Below, piece by piece: positions 27,921-37,797 of a stretch of DNA of 64,000 nt (position 1 is the first letter of the stretch; every line of letters starts with the position of its first letter). The notes below the pieces were generated by a model. It was given only the letters and a program-made list of their open reading frames with translations. It had not been told where the DNA came from and did no database searches. The stretch lies in contig NZ_QYUR01000002.1 in the NCBI RefSeq assembly GCF_003596405.1, forward strand, positions 62,001-126,000, written 5' to 3'. Position numbers and translations under genes: made by a program. The DNA comes from Pseudomonas cavernicola (GTDB taxonomy: Bacteria; Pseudomonadota; Gammaproteobacteria; Pseudomonadales; Pseudomonadaceae).

Positions 27921-28459
27921 TGAGCAACCATGCGATAAGCACCGACCTGCTGCAGCGCGGTAAAAAGGTCAAACTTGCTATTTTCGATGTCGACGGTGTA
28001 CTCACCGACGGCCGCTTGTACTTCCTCACCGACGGCAGCGAATTCAAAACCTTCAACACCCTGGATGGCCACGGCATTAAAATGCTGATTGCCTCCGGGG
28101 TGCGCACCGCCATCATCAGTGGACGCAAGACCCAGGTTGTCGAGCGCCGCGCACAGAACCTGGGTATCCAGCATCTGTACCAAGGCCGCGAAGACAAACT
28201 GGTAGTACTCGACGAGCTACTTGGCGAACTCGGCCTAAGCTACGAACAAGTCGCTTACCTTGGCGATGACCTGCCAGACCTGCCAGTGATTCGCCGGGTG
28301 GGCTTGGGCATGGCCGTCGCCAGCGCCGACAGCTTCGTCCGCCAGCATGCCCACGGCGTTACGCAAGCCCGCGGCGGCGAAGGTGCGGCCCGCGAGTTCT
28401 GCGAATTGATCATGCGCGCCCAGGACAACCTTGACGCCGCCCAAACCGCCTATCTATAG
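27920..28459 (+). CDS. kdsC: KDO-8-phosphate phosphatase
   Basis: KdsC removes phosphate from KDO-8-phosphate to give KDO. It is a 179-residue HAD-superfamily enzyme with motif I IFDVDGVLTDG (nucleophile D23, acid D25), motif II AIISGRK, and motif III/IV in YLGDDLPDLPV. It lacks a cap domain, as expected for the C0-type tetrameric family. It is coupled to kdsD upstream and is followed 8 bases later by lptC. Confidence 0.96.
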   Translation: MSNHAISTDLLQRGKKVKLAIFDVDGVLTDGRLYFLTDGSEFKTFNTLDGHGIKMLIASGVRTAIISGRKTQVVERRAQNLGIQHLYQGREDKLVVLDELLGELGLSYEQVAYLGDDLPDLPVIRRVGLGMAVASADSFVRQHAHGVTQARGGEGAAREFCELIMRAQDNLDAAQTAYL

Positions 28460-28467
28460 AGCCGATC

Positions 28468-29037
28468 ATGCTGCGCAAACTGCTTCTCTCCGTGTTTTTC
28501 ACCCTCGCCGCCCTGCTGCTGGCGGCGCTCGGCTACTGGAATCTCAACCCGGACAGCCTGCTCGATCAAACGCCCAAAGCCAGCGCGGAAAACGCCATAG
28601 ACTTCTATGTGGTTAACGCGAGCACCGTGCAATACCAGCCGGACGGCAAGCTGCATTACGAAATGACCTCCGACAAGGTCGAACACCTCAAGGCAAGCGA
28701 CATCAGCCTGATGACTCGACCGGACCTGCAACTTTATCGTGGCACCCCACAGCCCTGGCATGTACGTAGCGCCCGCGGCGAAGTATCACCGGGGGGCACG
28801 GAAGTCGAACTGATCGACGCCGTGCGCGTCGAGCGCACAGACGCCAAAGGCCGCCCGACCATACTCACCACCAGCCGATTGACCGTGTTCCCCGACAAGC
28901 AATATGCGCAGACCCAGCAAGCCGTTAGAATCGAGGCGGCCAACGGGGTGACCACGGCACAAGGAATGAAAGCGTACTTGAATGACGGCAGGATGCTCCT
29001 GCTGTCCAATGTAAGAGGCCAGCATGAGGTTCGTTAA
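28468..29037 (+). CDS. lptC: LPS export ABC transporter periplasmic protein LptC
   Basis: LptC receives LPS from LptB2FG and passes it to LptA on the trans-envelope bridge. The 189-residue protein has one N-terminal membrane helix (about 5-25) and a periplasmic beta-jellyroll starting around ENAIDFYVVNAST. The conserved YHMTSDKVEHL-like segment appears as LHYEMTSDKVEHLKASD. It overlaps the lptA start by 14 bases, so translation is probably coupled. Confidence 0.93.
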   Translation: MLRKLLLSVFFTLAALLLAALGYWNLNPDSLLDQTPKASAENAIDFYVVNASTVQYQPDGKLHYEMTSDKVEHLKASDISLMTRPDLQLYRGTPQPWHVRSARGEVSPGGTEVELIDAVRVERTDAKGRPTILTTSRLTVFPDKQYAQTQQAVRIEAANGVTTAQGMKAYLNDGRMLLLSNVRGQHEVR

Positions 29038-29581
29038 CAATTTGTCTCTCCGGACCCTCCCCCTTCTGCTCAGTTTTAGCGCCGTACTTGGAAGCGCGAG
29101 CGCCTGGGCACTGCAGACTGACCGCGAGCAACCGATTCGCGTGCAAGCTGACAGCGCAGAACTCGATGACAAACAAGGCGTAGCGGTATACCGCGGCGAC
29201 GTCGTCATTACCCAAGGCACCCTGAAGATCACCGGCAACACCGTGACCATCACGCAGAACGCCAGCGGCGATATCGAAATCTTTACCGCCATCGGCACAC
29301 CGGCGTATTACGAGCAGAAACCCGCTGTCGACAAACAGATCGTCAAAGCTTACGGCCTGACCATCCAGTATTTCGCCGCCAACGAGCGCATCGTGCTGAT
29401 CGACCAAGCCAAGGTAGTTCAGGAAGGCAATACCTTCGAAGGCGAGAAAATCGTCTACGACACCCAGCGCCAGATCGTCAACGCCGGCCGCGCCACCGGC
29501 ACCAACGTGACCTCGCCGCGCCCGCGCATCGACATGGTGATCCAACCGAAAAACAAACCAGCCGAACAGCAGGCGCAGTAA
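29024..29581 (+). CDS. lptA: LPS transport periplasmic protein LptA (LptH)
   Basis: LptA forms the periplasmic bridge that carries LPS from LptC to LptD; the Pseudomonas protein is also called LptH. The 185-residue protein has a signal peptide (about 1-29). The OstA-like domain begins [20 protein letters not shown] and includes [20 protein letters not shown]. Its stop shares one base with the lptB start. Confidence 0.94.
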   Translation: MRFVNNLSLRTLPLLLSFSAVLGSASAWALQTDREQPIRVQADSAELDDKQGVAVYRGDVVITQGTLKITGNTVTITQNASGDIEIFTAIGTPAYYEQKPAVDKQIVKAYGLTIQYFAANERIVLIDQAKVVQEGNTFEGEKIVYDTQRQIVNAGRATGTNVTSPRPRIDMVIQPKNKPAEQQAQ

Positions 29582-30306
29582 TGGCCATCCTGAAAGCTCA
29601 ACACCTGGCCAAGAGCTACAAGGGCCGCCAAGTCGTGCGCGATGTCAGCCTGTCGATTGAAAGCGGGCAGATCGTCGGTCTGCTGGGCCCGAACGGCGCC
29701 GGCAAAACCACTTGCTTCTACATGATTGTCGGCCTGGTTAACGCCGACCAAGGCCGCGTACTGATCGACCAGCAGGACGTCACCCACCTGCCCATGCACG
29801 GCCGCGCCCGCGCCGGCATTGGTTATCTGCCGCAAGAAGCCTCGATTTTCCGCAAGCTGCCGGTCGCCGACAACATCATGGCGATCCTGGAGACACGCAA
29901 GGATCTCGATCGTGCCGGCCGCCGCCAGGCCCTGGAAACCCTGTTACAGGAATTCCATATCAGCCACATTCGCGACAGCCTCGGCATGAGCCTGTCTGGC
30001 GGCGAACGCCGCCGCGTGGAGATCGCCCGCGCCCTAGCCACCGCACCCAAGTTCATCCTGCTCGATGAGCCCTTTGCCGGCGTTGACCCAATCTCGGTCG
30101 GCGATATCAAGCAAATCATCCACCACCTCAAGGCCAAGGGCATTGGCGTTTTGATCACCGATCACAACGTGCGCGAAACCCTGGATATTTGCGAAACCGC
30201 CTACATCGTCAACGACGGTCAATTGATCGCCGAAGGCGATGCCGAGACCATCCTGGCCAACCAGTTGGTGAAAGAAGTCTACCTGGGCCACGAGTTCCGC
30301 CTGTAG
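29581..30306 (+). CDS. lptB: LPS export ABC transporter ATP-binding protein LptB
   Basis: LptB powers extraction of LPS from the inner membrane with LptF/LptG. The 241-residue ATPase has Walker A GPNGAGKT (36-43), the Q-loop in [12 protein letters not shown], signature [15 protein letters not shown] and Walker [15 protein letters not shown] 145-base gap with its own candidate promoter separates it from rpoN. LptF and LptG are not in this window. Confidence 0.97.
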   Translation: MAILKAQHLAKSYKGRQVVRDVSLSIESGQIVGLLGPNGAGKTTCFYMIVGLVNADQGRVLIDQQDVTHLPMHGRARAGIGYLPQEASIFRKLPVADNIMAILETRKDLDRAGRRQALETLLQEFHISHIRDSLGMSLSGGERRRVEIARALATAPKFILLDEPFAGVDPISVGDIKQIIHHLKAKGIGVLITDHNVRETLDICETAYIVNDGQLIAEGDAETILANQLVKEVYLGHEFRL

Positions 30307-30368
30307 TTCGCGTAGCCATGCACTACAGAAAGCGTTCGAGGGCTAGGCAAACCCCTCAAGGTCAGGCA

Positions 30369-30374
30369 TATAAT
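30369..30374 (+). promoter_or_regulatory. Candidate -10 box for rpoN
   Basis: A perfect TATAAT lies in the lptB-rpoN gap, with TAGGCA (30344-30349) as a weak -35 at 19-base spacing. It could give rpoN transcription independent of the lpt genes. Confidence 0.35.
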
Positions 30375-30451
30375 TTGCTTCCTGGTGGCGCTTTGGCGCC
30401 CTGTAGTGGATAGCGCACGTGCGCCGGCGAATAAGGTCCTAAGCCCCCTCC

Positions 30452-31960
30452 ATGAAACCATCGCTAGTCCTTAAAATGGGCCAGCAGCTGACGATGACAC
30501 CGCAGCTGCAACAAGCCATCCGTCTTCTCCAACTGTCTACCTTGGATCTGCAGCAAGAGATTCAGGAGGCCTTGGAGTCGAATCCGATGCTCGAGCGCCA
30601 GGAAGATGGCGACGATTTCGACAACACCGACCCTTTGGCCGATGGCGCGGAGAGCGCCCCGCCCGCGCCCAACCAGGAAGAGTCCTACCAGGAAACCAGC
30701 TATCAGGAGTCTGCCCCTACGGTCGACAACCTGGAAGAAGGCGAATGGAACGAGCGCATCCCCAATGAACTCCCAGTCGATACCGCCTGGGAAGACATCT
30801 ACCAGACCAGCGCCAGCAGCCTGCCCAGCAACGATGATGATGAGTGGGACTTCACCACTCGCACCTCGGCCGGCGAGAGCCTACAAAGCCACCTGCTCTG
30901 GCAGCTCAATCTGGCCCCGATGTCCGATAAGGATCGCTTGATCGCCGCCACCCTGATCGACTGCATCAACAATCAAGGCTACCTGGAAGAGACCCTGGAA
31001 GAGGTGCTCGAAGCCTTCGACCCCGAACTGGATATCGAGCTGGACGAAGTAGAAGCGGTGCTGCATCGCATCCAGCAGTTCGAGCCCGCCGGCATCGCCG
31101 CCCGCGACTTGCGCGAATGCCTACTGCTGCAACTGCGCCAGCTACCAGCCAAGACGCTTTGGCTGAACGAAGCCCAGCGCCTTGCAGGCGACTACTTGGA
31201 CTTGCTCGGCAGCCGCGATTACAGCCAGTTGATGCGCCGCATGAAGCTCAAGGAAGACGAACTGCGCCAAGTGATCGAGCTGATTCAAAGCCTCAACCCG
31301 CGCCCCGGCTCACAGATCGAAGCCAGCGAACCGGAATACGTGGTACCCGACGTCATTGTGCGCAAGCACAACGAACGCTGGTTGGTAGAGCTGAATCAGG
31401 AAGCCATGCCGCGCCTGCGGGTCAACCCGCAATACGCAGGCTTCGTGCGCCGCGCCGACTCCAGCGCCGATAACACCTTCATGCGCAATCAACTGCAAGA
31501 GGCTCGCTGGTTCATCAAGAGCCTACAGAGTCGCAACGAAACCCTGATGAAGGTCGCCACGCAGATCGTCGAGCACCAACGCGGCTTCCTCGATTATGGC
31601 GACGAGGCGATGAAGCCTTTGGTCCTGCACGACATCGCCGAAGCCGTGGGCATGCACGAGTCGACCATCTCGCGCGTGACCACGCAAAAATTCATGCACA
31701 CACCGCGCGGCATTTACGAGCTGAAATACTTCTTCTCCAGCCACGTCAGCACCTCCGAAGGCGGTGAGTGCTCGTCTACCGCAATCCGCGCGATCATCAA
31801 AAAACTGGTTGCAGCGGAAAATGCGAAAAAGCCGTTGAGTGACAGCAAGATCGCTGGTTTACTGGAAGCACAGGGCATTCAGGTGGCCCGTCGCACAGTC
31901 GCCAAATACCGCGAATCCCTCGGGATAGCGCCTTCCAGTGAACGCAAGCGACTGATGTAA
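30452..31960 (+). CDS. rpoN: RNA polymerase sigma-54 factor
   Basis: RpoN directs polymerase to -24/-12 promoters of nitrogen, flagellar, pilus and catabolic genes, with AAA+ activators. The 502-residue protein has the Gln/Leu-rich region I (about 1-50, [20 protein letters not shown]), an acidic region II (about 50-105) and the core-binding domain. The HTH lies around [17 protein letters not shown], and the RpoN box [10 protein letters not shown] is near the C-terminus. It heads the conserved rpoN-hpf-ptsN-rapZ-ptsO cluster. Confidence 0.98.
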   Translation: MKPSLVLKMGQQLTMTPQLQQAIRLLQLSTLDLQQEIQEALESNPMLERQEDGDDFDNTDPLADGAESAPPAPNQEESYQETSYQESAPTVDNLEEGEWNERIPNELPVDTAWEDIYQTSASSLPSNDDDEWDFTTRTSAGESLQSHLLWQLNLAPMSDKDRLIAATLIDCINNQGYLEETLEEVLEAFDPELDIELDEVEAVLHRIQQFEPAGIAARDLRECLLLQLRQLPAKTLWLNEAQRLAGDYLDLLGSRDYSQLMRRMKLKEDELRQVIELIQSLNPRPGSQIEASEPEYVVPDVIVRKHNERWLVELNQEAMPRLRVNPQYAGFVRRADSSADNTFMRNQLQEARWFIKSLQSRNETLMKVATQIVEHQRGFLDYGDEAMKPLVLHDIAEAVGMHESTISRVTTQKFMHTPRGIYELKYFFSSHVSTSEGGECSSTAIRAIIKKLVAAENAKKPLSDSKIAGLLEAQGIQVARRTVAKYRESLGIAPSSERKRLM

Positions 31961-32043
31961 CGGCTGCACTGATCCAAGCCAAAGTGTTCCGGTGGCAGGC
32001 CCGTTAGCCTGTCTCTTACACACGGCAATAAGGAGAAAGCGGT

Positions 32044-32352
32044 ATGCAAGTCAACATCAGTGGACACCAACTGGATGTGACCGACGCCCTACGCGCCTAC
32101 ATCGTCGAGAAACTCGAACGGGTTGAGCGCCACTTCGGAAAAATCACCAACGTGCAGGTCACCATGGAGGTCGAGAAGCTCAAACAGAAAATCGAAGCGA
32201 CCCTGCACATCGCGGGCGGCGAAGTCGTCGCCCGCGCCGAACATGACGACATGTACGCGGCTATCGATCTACTCACCGATAAGGTCAACCGCCAACTTAT
32301 CAAGCACAAGGAAAAGCAGCAGGGTCGCCTGCAAGGCGCCCCGGCGCGCTGA
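32044..32352 (+). CDS. hpf: Ribosome hibernation-promoting factor (short HPF)
   Basis: HPF binds the small ribosomal subunit in stationary phase and promotes inactive 100S dimers. The 102-residue length marks the short form, which works with RMF. The sequence opens MQVNISGHQLDVTDALRAY and has the conserved KLERVERHFGKITNVQV and HDDMYAAIDLLTDKVNRQL segments. A clear AAGGAGA precedes it. It lies 83 bases after rpoN and 15 before ptsN. Confidence 0.96.
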   Translation: MQVNISGHQLDVTDALRAYIVEKLERVERHFGKITNVQVTMEVEKLKQKIEATLHIAGGEVVARAEHDDMYAAIDLLTDKVNRQLIKHKEKQQGRLQGAPAR

Positions 32353-32367
32353 CACCATCCCCTACCC

Positions 32368-32832
32368 ATGATTCGACTTGAAAATATACTGACCCCCGGC
32401 CGTTCCTTGGTGAACGTGCCGGGAGGCAGCAAAAAACGTGTCCTCGAACAGATCGCCAACCTGGTCGCCCGCGAATTGCCCGACCTGGATGGACAAGACA
32501 TTTTCGAGAGTCTGGTCGCCCGCGAGAAGCTTGGCTCAACCGGTTTCGGCAATGGCATCGCCATTCCACATTGCCGTCTGCCTGGCTGCGTATCGCCGAT
32601 CAGTGCTCTGCTACGCCTCGACGCCCCGGTAGACTTCGACGCTATCGACGGTGCCCCAGTAGATCTGTTGTTTGTCCTGCTAGTGCCAGAGGCCGCCACC
32701 GATGAGCACTTGGAGCTCTTGCGCCAGATCGCCAGCATGCTCGACCGCAGTGACGTACGCGAACAGCTGCGCCATGCCCAGAACAGCGACCGCCTGTACC
32801 AGGTAGTAGTGGACGTGCAGAACAGCCGCTAG
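32368..32832 (+). CDS. ptsN: Nitrogen-PTS EIIA component PtsN
   Basis: PtsN is the terminal phospho-acceptor of the nitrogen phosphotransferase system. It regulates potassium uptake, sigma54-dependent genes and metabolism rather than importing sugar. The 154-residue EIIA-Ntr protein carries its phosphorylated His in GNGIAIPHCRLPG (H68). LEQIANLVARELPDL and LLFVLLVPEAATDEHLELL are family segments. In related genomes rapZ follows directly; here a 267-bp inverted-repeat element separates them. Confidence 0.96.
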   Translation: MIRLENILTPGRSLVNVPGGSKKRVLEQIANLVARELPDLDGQDIFESLVAREKLGSTGFGNGIAIPHCRLPGCVSPISALLRLDAPVDFDAIDGAPVDLLFVLLVPEAATDEHLELLRQIASMLDRSDVREQLRHAQNSDRLYQVVVDVQNSR

Positions 32833-32836
32833 GCGG

Positions 32837-33103
32837 AGGCTCTGTTGAGGTGACTTTGCATGCCGCGACGGAGGCCGTCTTGTCGCAGGACAAGACGCGA
32901 GGAGAGAAATTTGGTCATTCCAAATAAACGACGAGTAACGCAGACCTGCGACAAGACGGCCCCGTCCCTTCGGGTTGCGCGTCAAAGCTCGCCATACGTC
33001 GTTGCGGGACTTGCCAAGGGAATGACCATTGCCTGCATCCCGCGCCTAACCTGGCGAGCTTTGGCGCGGCAACGCGGCGAACAAAGTCACCTCAACAGAG
33101 CCT
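32837..33103. mobile_element. 267-bp palindromic element with 22-bp terminal inverted repeats
   Basis: The ends AGGCTCTGTTGAGGTGACTT.. (32837-32858) and the exact complement (33082-33103) match over 22 bases. Inside are further inverted pairs: GGCCGTCTTGTCGCAG (32873-32888) with 32946-32961, and TGGTCATTCC (32912-32921) with 33019-33028. No transposase is encoded; an 81-codon frame (32860-33105) only reads through the repeat. This fits a non-autonomous, MITE-like element. No target duplication is obvious. Confidence 0.65.
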
Positions 33104-33107
33104 AGTC

Positions 33108-33962
33108 ATGCGCTTGATCATCGTCAGCGGCCGCTCCGGCTCAGGTAAGAGCACCGCCCTCGATGTCCTCGAGGACAATGGCTTCTATTGCATCGACAAC
33201 CTACCGGCCGGCTTGCTCCCAGAACTCGCGGAACGCGCCCTGCTCCACACTGAGCTGCTGCAGCCGCTGGTGGCCGTGTCGATTGATGCGCGCAACCTGC
33301 CGAGCCAGCTCAAGCGTTTTCCCGAATTGCTCGACGAAGTGCGCGCCCGGCACATCCAATGCGATGTGCTGTACCTCGACGCAGACGAAGAAACCCTGCT
33401 CAAGCGCTTCTCCGAAACCCGTCGACGCCACCCACTGACCACCGCCGAACGCTCACTGGCTGAAGCCATTCACGACGAAAGCCTTCTGCTCGGGCCGATC
33501 ATCGATCTGGCCGACCTGAAGATCGACACCACGCATCTCAACCTCTACCAACTGCGCGACACGCTCAAGCTGCGTTTACTGAATAAGCCGGAACCGGGCA
33601 CCGCGTTCCTGGTCGAATCGTTCGGCTTCAAGCGCGGCATGCCGGTGGATGCGGATCTGGTCTTCGATGTACGCTGCCTACCCAACCCGTATTGGAAGCC
33701 GGAGTTGCGCGAGCACTCAGGGCTCGAGCCATCCGTGGCGCAATACCTAGCCGCTCAGCCGGATGTCGAAGAGATGTTCCAAGACATCCTCGCCTACTTA
33801 GTAAAATGGTTGCCGCGCTTCGCCGCGAGCAACCGCGCCTATGTCACCATCGCCATTGGTTGCACTGGCGGGCATCACCGCTCGGTGTATCTGGCCGAAC
33901 GACTTGGCCAGGCGCTGAAAGAACCCTTAAAGAATATCCAGGTTCGCCACCGCGACCTTTAG
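33108..33962 (+). CDS. rapZ: RNase adapter protein RapZ
   Basis: RapZ is a nucleotide- and RNA-binding protein that in enterobacteria guides RNase E to the sRNA GlmZ and so controls glucosamine-6-phosphate synthesis. The 284-residue protein has Walker A GRSGSGKS (8-15), a Walker B-like [15 protein letters not shown] and the C-terminal [14 protein letters not shown] phosphosugar-binding loop. The inverted-repeat element ends 4 bases before its ATG, and no good ribosome-binding site is visible. Translation may therefore differ from relatives where ptsN is adjacent. Confidence 0.95.
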   Translation: MRLIIVSGRSGSGKSTALDVLEDNGFYCIDNLPAGLLPELAERALLHTELLQPLVAVSIDARNLPSQLKRFPELLDEVRARHIQCDVLYLDADEETLLKRFSETRRRHPLTTAERSLAEAIHDESLLLGPIIDLADLKIDTTHLNLYQLRDTLKLRLLNKPEPGTAFLVESFGFKRGMPVDADLVFDVRCLPNPYWKPELREHSGLEPSVAQYLAAQPDVEEMFQDILAYLVKWLPRFAASNRAYVTIAIGCTGGHHRSVYLAERLGQALKEPLKNIQVRHRDL

Positions 33963-33981
33963 TAGAAGGATTTATGCAGCA

Positions 33982-34254
33982 ATGCCTGCCTGTGAAATCA
34001 CCATCATCAACAAGCTTGGCCTACACGCGCGCGCGGCTGCCAAGTTTGTCGGCGTGGCCGGGCGCTTTCCTTGCCAGGTGCGCGTCGGTCGTGCTCCAGA
34101 GTGCTACGTGGACGGCAAAAGCATCATGGCGGTAATGATGCTGGCCGCCGGCAAAGGCACCTCAATCCACCTACACACCGAAGGTGAGCAGGATCACGAT
34201 GCCTTGAATGCGCTGATCGAATTGATCAATAACCGCTTCGACGAGGGCGAATAG
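33982..34254 (+). CDS. ptsO: Nitrogen-PTS phosphocarrier protein NPr
   Basis: NPr relays phosphate from EI-Ntr (PtsP) to PtsN. The 90-residue HPr-family protein carries the active His in KLGLHARAAAKFV (H15) and the conserved GKSIMAVMMLAAGKGT segment. I chose ATG 33982 because it gives the family N-terminus MPACEITIINK; an ATG 8 bases earlier is in another frame. A stem-loop follows it, facing convergent pmbA. Confidence 0.95.
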   Translation: MPACEITIINKLGLHARAAAKFVGVAGRFPCQVRVGRAPECYVDGKSIMAVMMLAAGKGTSIHLHTEGEQDHDALNALIELINNRFDEGE

Positions 34255-34257
34255 TTC

Positions 34258-34304
34258 AACCTCTGGAGAACAAATCGCTAAAGCGATATGCCCACCAGAG
34301 GTTT
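34258..34304. terminator. Stem-loop between ptsO and pmbA
   Basis: AACCTCTGG and CCAGAGGTT are inverted around a smaller ATCGC..GCGAT hairpin. It lies between convergent ptsO and pmbA but has no T-run, so it may be a weak terminator or an mRNA 3' end structure. Confidence 0.35.
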
Positions 34305-34307
34305 CGG

Positions 34308-35654
34308 TCAGCTCCCCGCCACCATCATCCGCTCGATCAACACCGAACCCGTACGCACGTTGCTGCGCAACTCCAGGTCGCTACCCACCGCAAGAATCTG
34401 CTTGAACATATCGCGCAGATTGCCGGCGATAGTGACTTCCTGCACCGGGAACTGAATCTCGCCATTCTCTACCCAAAAGCCACCGGCGCCGCGCGAGTAG
34501 TCGCCGGTCACCAGATTCAACCCCTGCCCCATCAGCTCAGTGACCAATAGCCCGCGCCCCATGCGTCGGATCAACGCCGCCTGGTCATCCTCGCCATGAC
34601 TGACGAACAGGTTGTGCACACCACCGGAGTTCGCTGTGCTCGGCAAGCCCAGCTTGCGCCCGGAGTAGGTGCCAAGGATGTAGGAACGCAACTCTCCGCG
34701 CTCGACGAAAGACTTGGCGTAGGTCGCCAGGCCATCACCATCGAACGCAGCGCTGCCCAGCGCCCGCGGAATATGCGGACGCTCATCGAGGTTCAGCCAC
34801 TGCGGAAACAGCTGCTGGCCCAAGGCGCCTTCGAGGAAGGAGGATTTGCGATACAGGTTGCCGCCGGAGATCGCCGAGAGGAAATGGCTGAACAAGCCGG
34901 TGGCCAGCTCCGCGGCAAACAGCACCGGCACCTCGCAGGTCGGCACCGGACGCGCGCCCAACCGGCTGACCGCCCGCTCGGCGGCACGCCGGCCGATACT
35001 GGCGGCATCGGCCAGATCCTCGCCACGCCGGTTGACGTCATACCAGTAGTCGCGCTGCATCAGCCCGTCAGCCTCGGCGATCATCACGCAACTCAGGCTC
35101 TGCCGGGTGCTGGCGTAACCGCCGACAAACCCATGGCTGTTGCCGTACACACGGCAGCCTTGGTGCGTATTGAGGGTGGTGCCGTCAGCGTTCTTGATCC
35201 GCTTATCCGTTGCAAAGGCCGCCGCTTCACAGCTCAGCGCCCGCTCAATGGCCTGCTCCGGGGTGATATCCCAGGCATGGTAGAGATCCAGATCCGGCAA
35301 GTCGCGCGCCATCAGCTCAGGATCGGCCAGCCCGGCACAGTCATCCTCGGAGGCATGCTTGGCGATGGCCAGGGCCGCAGCCACAGTCTCACGGATCGCC
35401 GCGTCACCGCTCGCCGAGGTGCTCGCCGAGCCCTTACGCTGACCAACATACAGGGTGATGCCAAAGCCCTGGTCGCGATTGAACTCCACCGTCTCCACTT
35501 CGCCCTGGCGCACCGAGGTGGACAAGCCTTGCTCCACTGAGACCGCGACCTCACAGGCACTGGCGCCTTGCTGCTTGGCCTCGGCAATAATCCGCGCGAC
35601 CTGCGCTTGCAATTCCGGCAAGGCCTGGGGGCCAACTACGTCTGCTGCACTCAT
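34308..35654 (-). CDS. pmbA: Metalloprotease-complex subunit TldE/PmbA
   Basis: PmbA (TldE) pairs with TldD in a heterodimeric metalloprotease that processes peptides such as microcins and degrades unfolded peptides. The 448-residue protein has the family pattern VSVEQGLSTSVRQGEVETVEFN, DQGFGITLYVGQRKGSAST and a C-terminal half ending GSVLIERMMVAGS, but it lacks the HExxxH metal motif, as expected for this subunit. I chose the start at 35654 because GGAG lies upstream. It is divergent from yjgA; tldD is two genes away. Confidence 0.94.
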   Translation of the reverse strand: MSAADVVGPQALPELQAQVARIIAEAKQQGASACEVAVSVEQGLSTSVRQGEVETVEFNRDQGFGITLYVGQRKGSASTSASGDAAIRETVAAALAIAKHASEDDCAGLADPELMARDLPDLDLYHAWDITPEQAIERALSCEAAAFATDKRIKNADGTTLNTHQGCRVYGNSHGFVGGYASTRQSLSCVMIAEADGLMQRDYWYDVNRRGEDLADAASIGRRAAERAVSRLGARPVPTCEVPVLFAAELATGLFSHFLSAISGGNLYRKSSFLEGALGQQLFPQWLNLDERPHIPRALGSAAFDGDGLATYAKSFVERGELRSYILGTYSGRKLGLPSTANSGGVHNLFVSHGEDDQAALIRRMGRGLLVTELMGQGLNLVTGDYSRGAGGFWVENGEIQFPVQEVTIAGNLRDMFKQILAVGSDLELRSNVRTGSVLIERMMVAGS

Positions 35655-35749
35655 AACCAACTCCACTTCTCAAGGTCAGTCACCCGACCGGGCCGGACAA
35701 GCGGCCCTCGACTCGTTATCATGGCGACGTTTCCAACTGGATCAGCCCC

Positions 35750-36268
35750 ATGTCTGAATATTCCGACGACTTCTCCGAGGAGAAGAGCAAAACCCAAGTC
35801 AAACGCGAGCTGCATGCTCTAGTCGACCTCGGTGAGCGCCTGACAACCCTCAAGCCTGACCTAATCGCGCGCTTGCCGCTAACCGACGCCCTGCGTCGCG
35901 CCCTGGCTGAAGCGCCGAAGCACACGGCGAACATCGCCCGTAAACGGCACATCCAGTTCATCGGCAAGCTGATGCGCGATCAGAACATTGACGAAATCCT
36001 GGTCCTGCTGGACCAACTGGATGCGTCCACCCGTCAGTACAACGAACGCTTCCACGGCCTGGAACGCTGGCGCGACCGTTTGATCAACGGCGGCGACGAC
36101 GTTCTCGAAGCCTTTGTTGGCGACTATCCGGAGGCTGACCGGCAGCATTTGCGTCAACTTATTCGTCAGGCCCAGTACGAAACGGCACATAACAAGCCAC
36201 CTGCCGCCACGCGCAAAATCTTCAAATACATCCGTGAGCTGGACGAGAGCAAACGCGGTCTGCGTTAA
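35750..36268 (+). CDS. darP: Ribosome biogenesis factor DarP (YjgA, DUF615)
   Basis: DarP (YjgA) helps late assembly of the 50S subunit. The 172-residue, highly charged helical protein shows the family opening [28 protein letters not shown], and a C-terminal [19 protein letters not shown]. It lies between pmbA (divergent) and tldD (convergent), the usual pmbA-yjgA-tldD arrangement. A palindromic repeat follows its stop. Confidence 0.92.
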   Translation: MSEYSDDFSEEKSKTQVKRELHALVDLGERLTTLKPDLIARLPLTDALRRALAEAPKHTANIARKRHIQFIGKLMRDQNIDEILVLLDQLDASTRQYNERFHGLERWRDRLINGGDDVLEAFVGDYPEADRQHLRQLIRQAQYETAHNKPPAATRKIFKYIRELDESKRGLR

Positions 36269-36283
36269 CCCTTATTCCATCAC

Positions 36284-36318
36284 GGTGGGTTACGGCCTGC
36301 GGCCTAGCCCACCCTACG
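36284..36318. repeat. TAGGGTGGGC palindrome containing the tldD stop codon
   Basis: GGTGGGTTACGG and GGCCTAGCCCACC form a near-palindrome of 35 bases between yjgA and tldD. On the minus strand it begins CGTAGGGTGGGC, and its TAG (36314-36316) is the stop codon of tldD. Confidence 0.6.
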
Positions 36319-37771
36319 CTCCCGTTCCGCCCACGGTAATCGCATCGATTTTCAGCGTCGGCTGACCGACACCGACCGGCACCGACTGACCGTCTTTACC
36401 GCAGGTGCCGACACCACTGTCCAGCGCCAGGTCGTTGCCGACCATCGACACCCGTCCCATGGCTTCCGGGCCATTGCCAATCAACGTGGCACCCTTGACC
36501 GGCGCGGTGATCTTGCCATCTTCGATCAAGTAAGCCTCGCTGGTGGAGAACACGAACTTGCCGCTGGTGATGTCGACCTGACCGCCACCGAGGTTGGCGC
36601 AGTAAATGCCCCTCTTCACCGAGGCGATAATCTCTTGCGGGTCGCTCTTGCCGGCCAACATGTAGGTGTTGGTCATCCGCGGCATCGGCAGGTGTGCGTA
36701 CGACTCACGCCGGCCATTGCCGGTCGCGGCCACGCCCATCAGGCGAGCGTTCAGCTTGTCCTGCATATAACCCTTGAGCACACCGTTTTCGATCAGCGTG
36801 GTGCACTGGGTGGGCGTGCCTTCGTCGTCCAGGCTTAACGAGCCGCGGCGCCCTGCCAGGGTGCCATCATCAACGATGGTGCAAAGGCTGGAGGCCACTT
36901 GCTGGCCCACGCGCCCGCTATAGGCCGAACTGCCCTTGCGGTTGAAGTCGCCCTCTAGGCCGTGACCGACCGCCTCGTGCAGCAGTACGCCGGACCAGCC
37001 GGAACCCAATACCACCGGCAGAGTACCGGCCGGTGCCGGGATCGCTTCCAGGTTGACCAGCGCCTGACGCAACGCCTCACGGGCATAGCCCATGGCGCGG
37101 TCCTCATTGAGGCTGTCTTTACTTAGGAAGTACCGGTAATCGGAGCGACCGCCGCCACCATGACTACCGCGCTCGCGGCGACCATTCTGCTCGACGATCA
37201 CACTGACATTGAAACGCACCAAGGGCCGCACATCCACGCCGAGACTGCCGTCATTGGCGGCAACCAGAATCCGCTCCCAGACGCCCGCCAGACTGACCGT
37301 GACTTGCTTGATCCGCGGATCCAGTGCCCGCGTAGCGACATCCACCCGCTTGAGCAACTCGACCTTCTCCGCCCGACCGATCACCTCCAGGGGATTGTCT
37401 GGCGCATACAGGCGGGCTAGCTGCGGGCTGGCGAAGGCCTGCACCTGCCCCCGCTGCCCCGCGCGGGCAATCGAGCGAGCGGCGCGGGCGGCCTGGCTCA
37501 GCGCATCGGCACTGATCGCATTGCTGTAGGCGAAGCCGGTCTTCTCGCCGGACTGAGCCCGCACGCCGACGCCCTGGTCCAGATTGAAACTACCTTCCTT
37601 GACGATGCCGTCTTCGAGCACCCAGGTCTCGGAGACCTGACTCTGGAAATACAGATCGGCCGCATCTATGCCGGGGCCGGCCAGTTCACCCAGCACCGCG
37701 GGCAGGCTTTCGATACTCAGACCGCCAGGGCCCAACAGGTGCTCACTGACGGATAACAACAACTCACTCAT
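36314..37771 (-). CDS. tldD: Metalloprotease TldD
   Basis: TldD is the catalytic subunit of the TldD/TldE protease and holds the active-site metal. The 485-residue protein has the motif HEAVGH (265-270) in [38 protein letters not shown] near the C-terminus is also conserved. I chose the start at 37771 because GGAG is close upstream; an 85-residue extension runs back through the nitrilase gene. Its stop codon lies in an intergenic repeat. It follows the nitrilase gene by 26 bases. Confidence 0.95.
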   Translation of the reverse strand: MSELLLSVSEHLLGPGGLSIESLPAVLGELAGPGIDAADLYFQSQVSETWVLEDGIVKEGSFNLDQGVGVRAQSGEKTGFAYSNAISADALSQAARAARSIARAGQRGQVQAFASPQLARLYAPDNPLEVIGRAEKVELLKRVDVATRALDPRIKQVTVSLAGVWERILVAANDGSLGVDVRPLVRFNVSVIVEQNGRRERGSHGGGGRSDYRYFLSKDSLNEDRAMGYAREALRQALVNLEAIPAPAGTLPVVLGSGWSGVLLHEAVGHGLEGDFNRKGSSAYSGRVGQQVASSLCTIVDDGTLAGRRGSLSLDDEGTPTQCTTLIENGVLKGYMQDKLNARLMGVAATGNGRRESYAHLPMPRMTNTYMLAGKSDPQEIIASVKRGIYCANLGGGQVDITSGKFVFSTSEAYLIEDGKITAPVKGATLIGNGPEAMGRVSMVGNDLALDSGVGTCGKDGQSVPVGVGQPTLKIDAITVGGTGA

Positions 37772-37797
37772 AGTCACTCCATAGGCTCTCAGAGCCT

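Noticed and set aside
32860..33105. 81-codon open frame in the ptsN-rapZ gap
   Set aside because: It spans almost exactly the inverted-repeat element and has no ribosome-binding site, so it is read from the repeat rather than being a gene.
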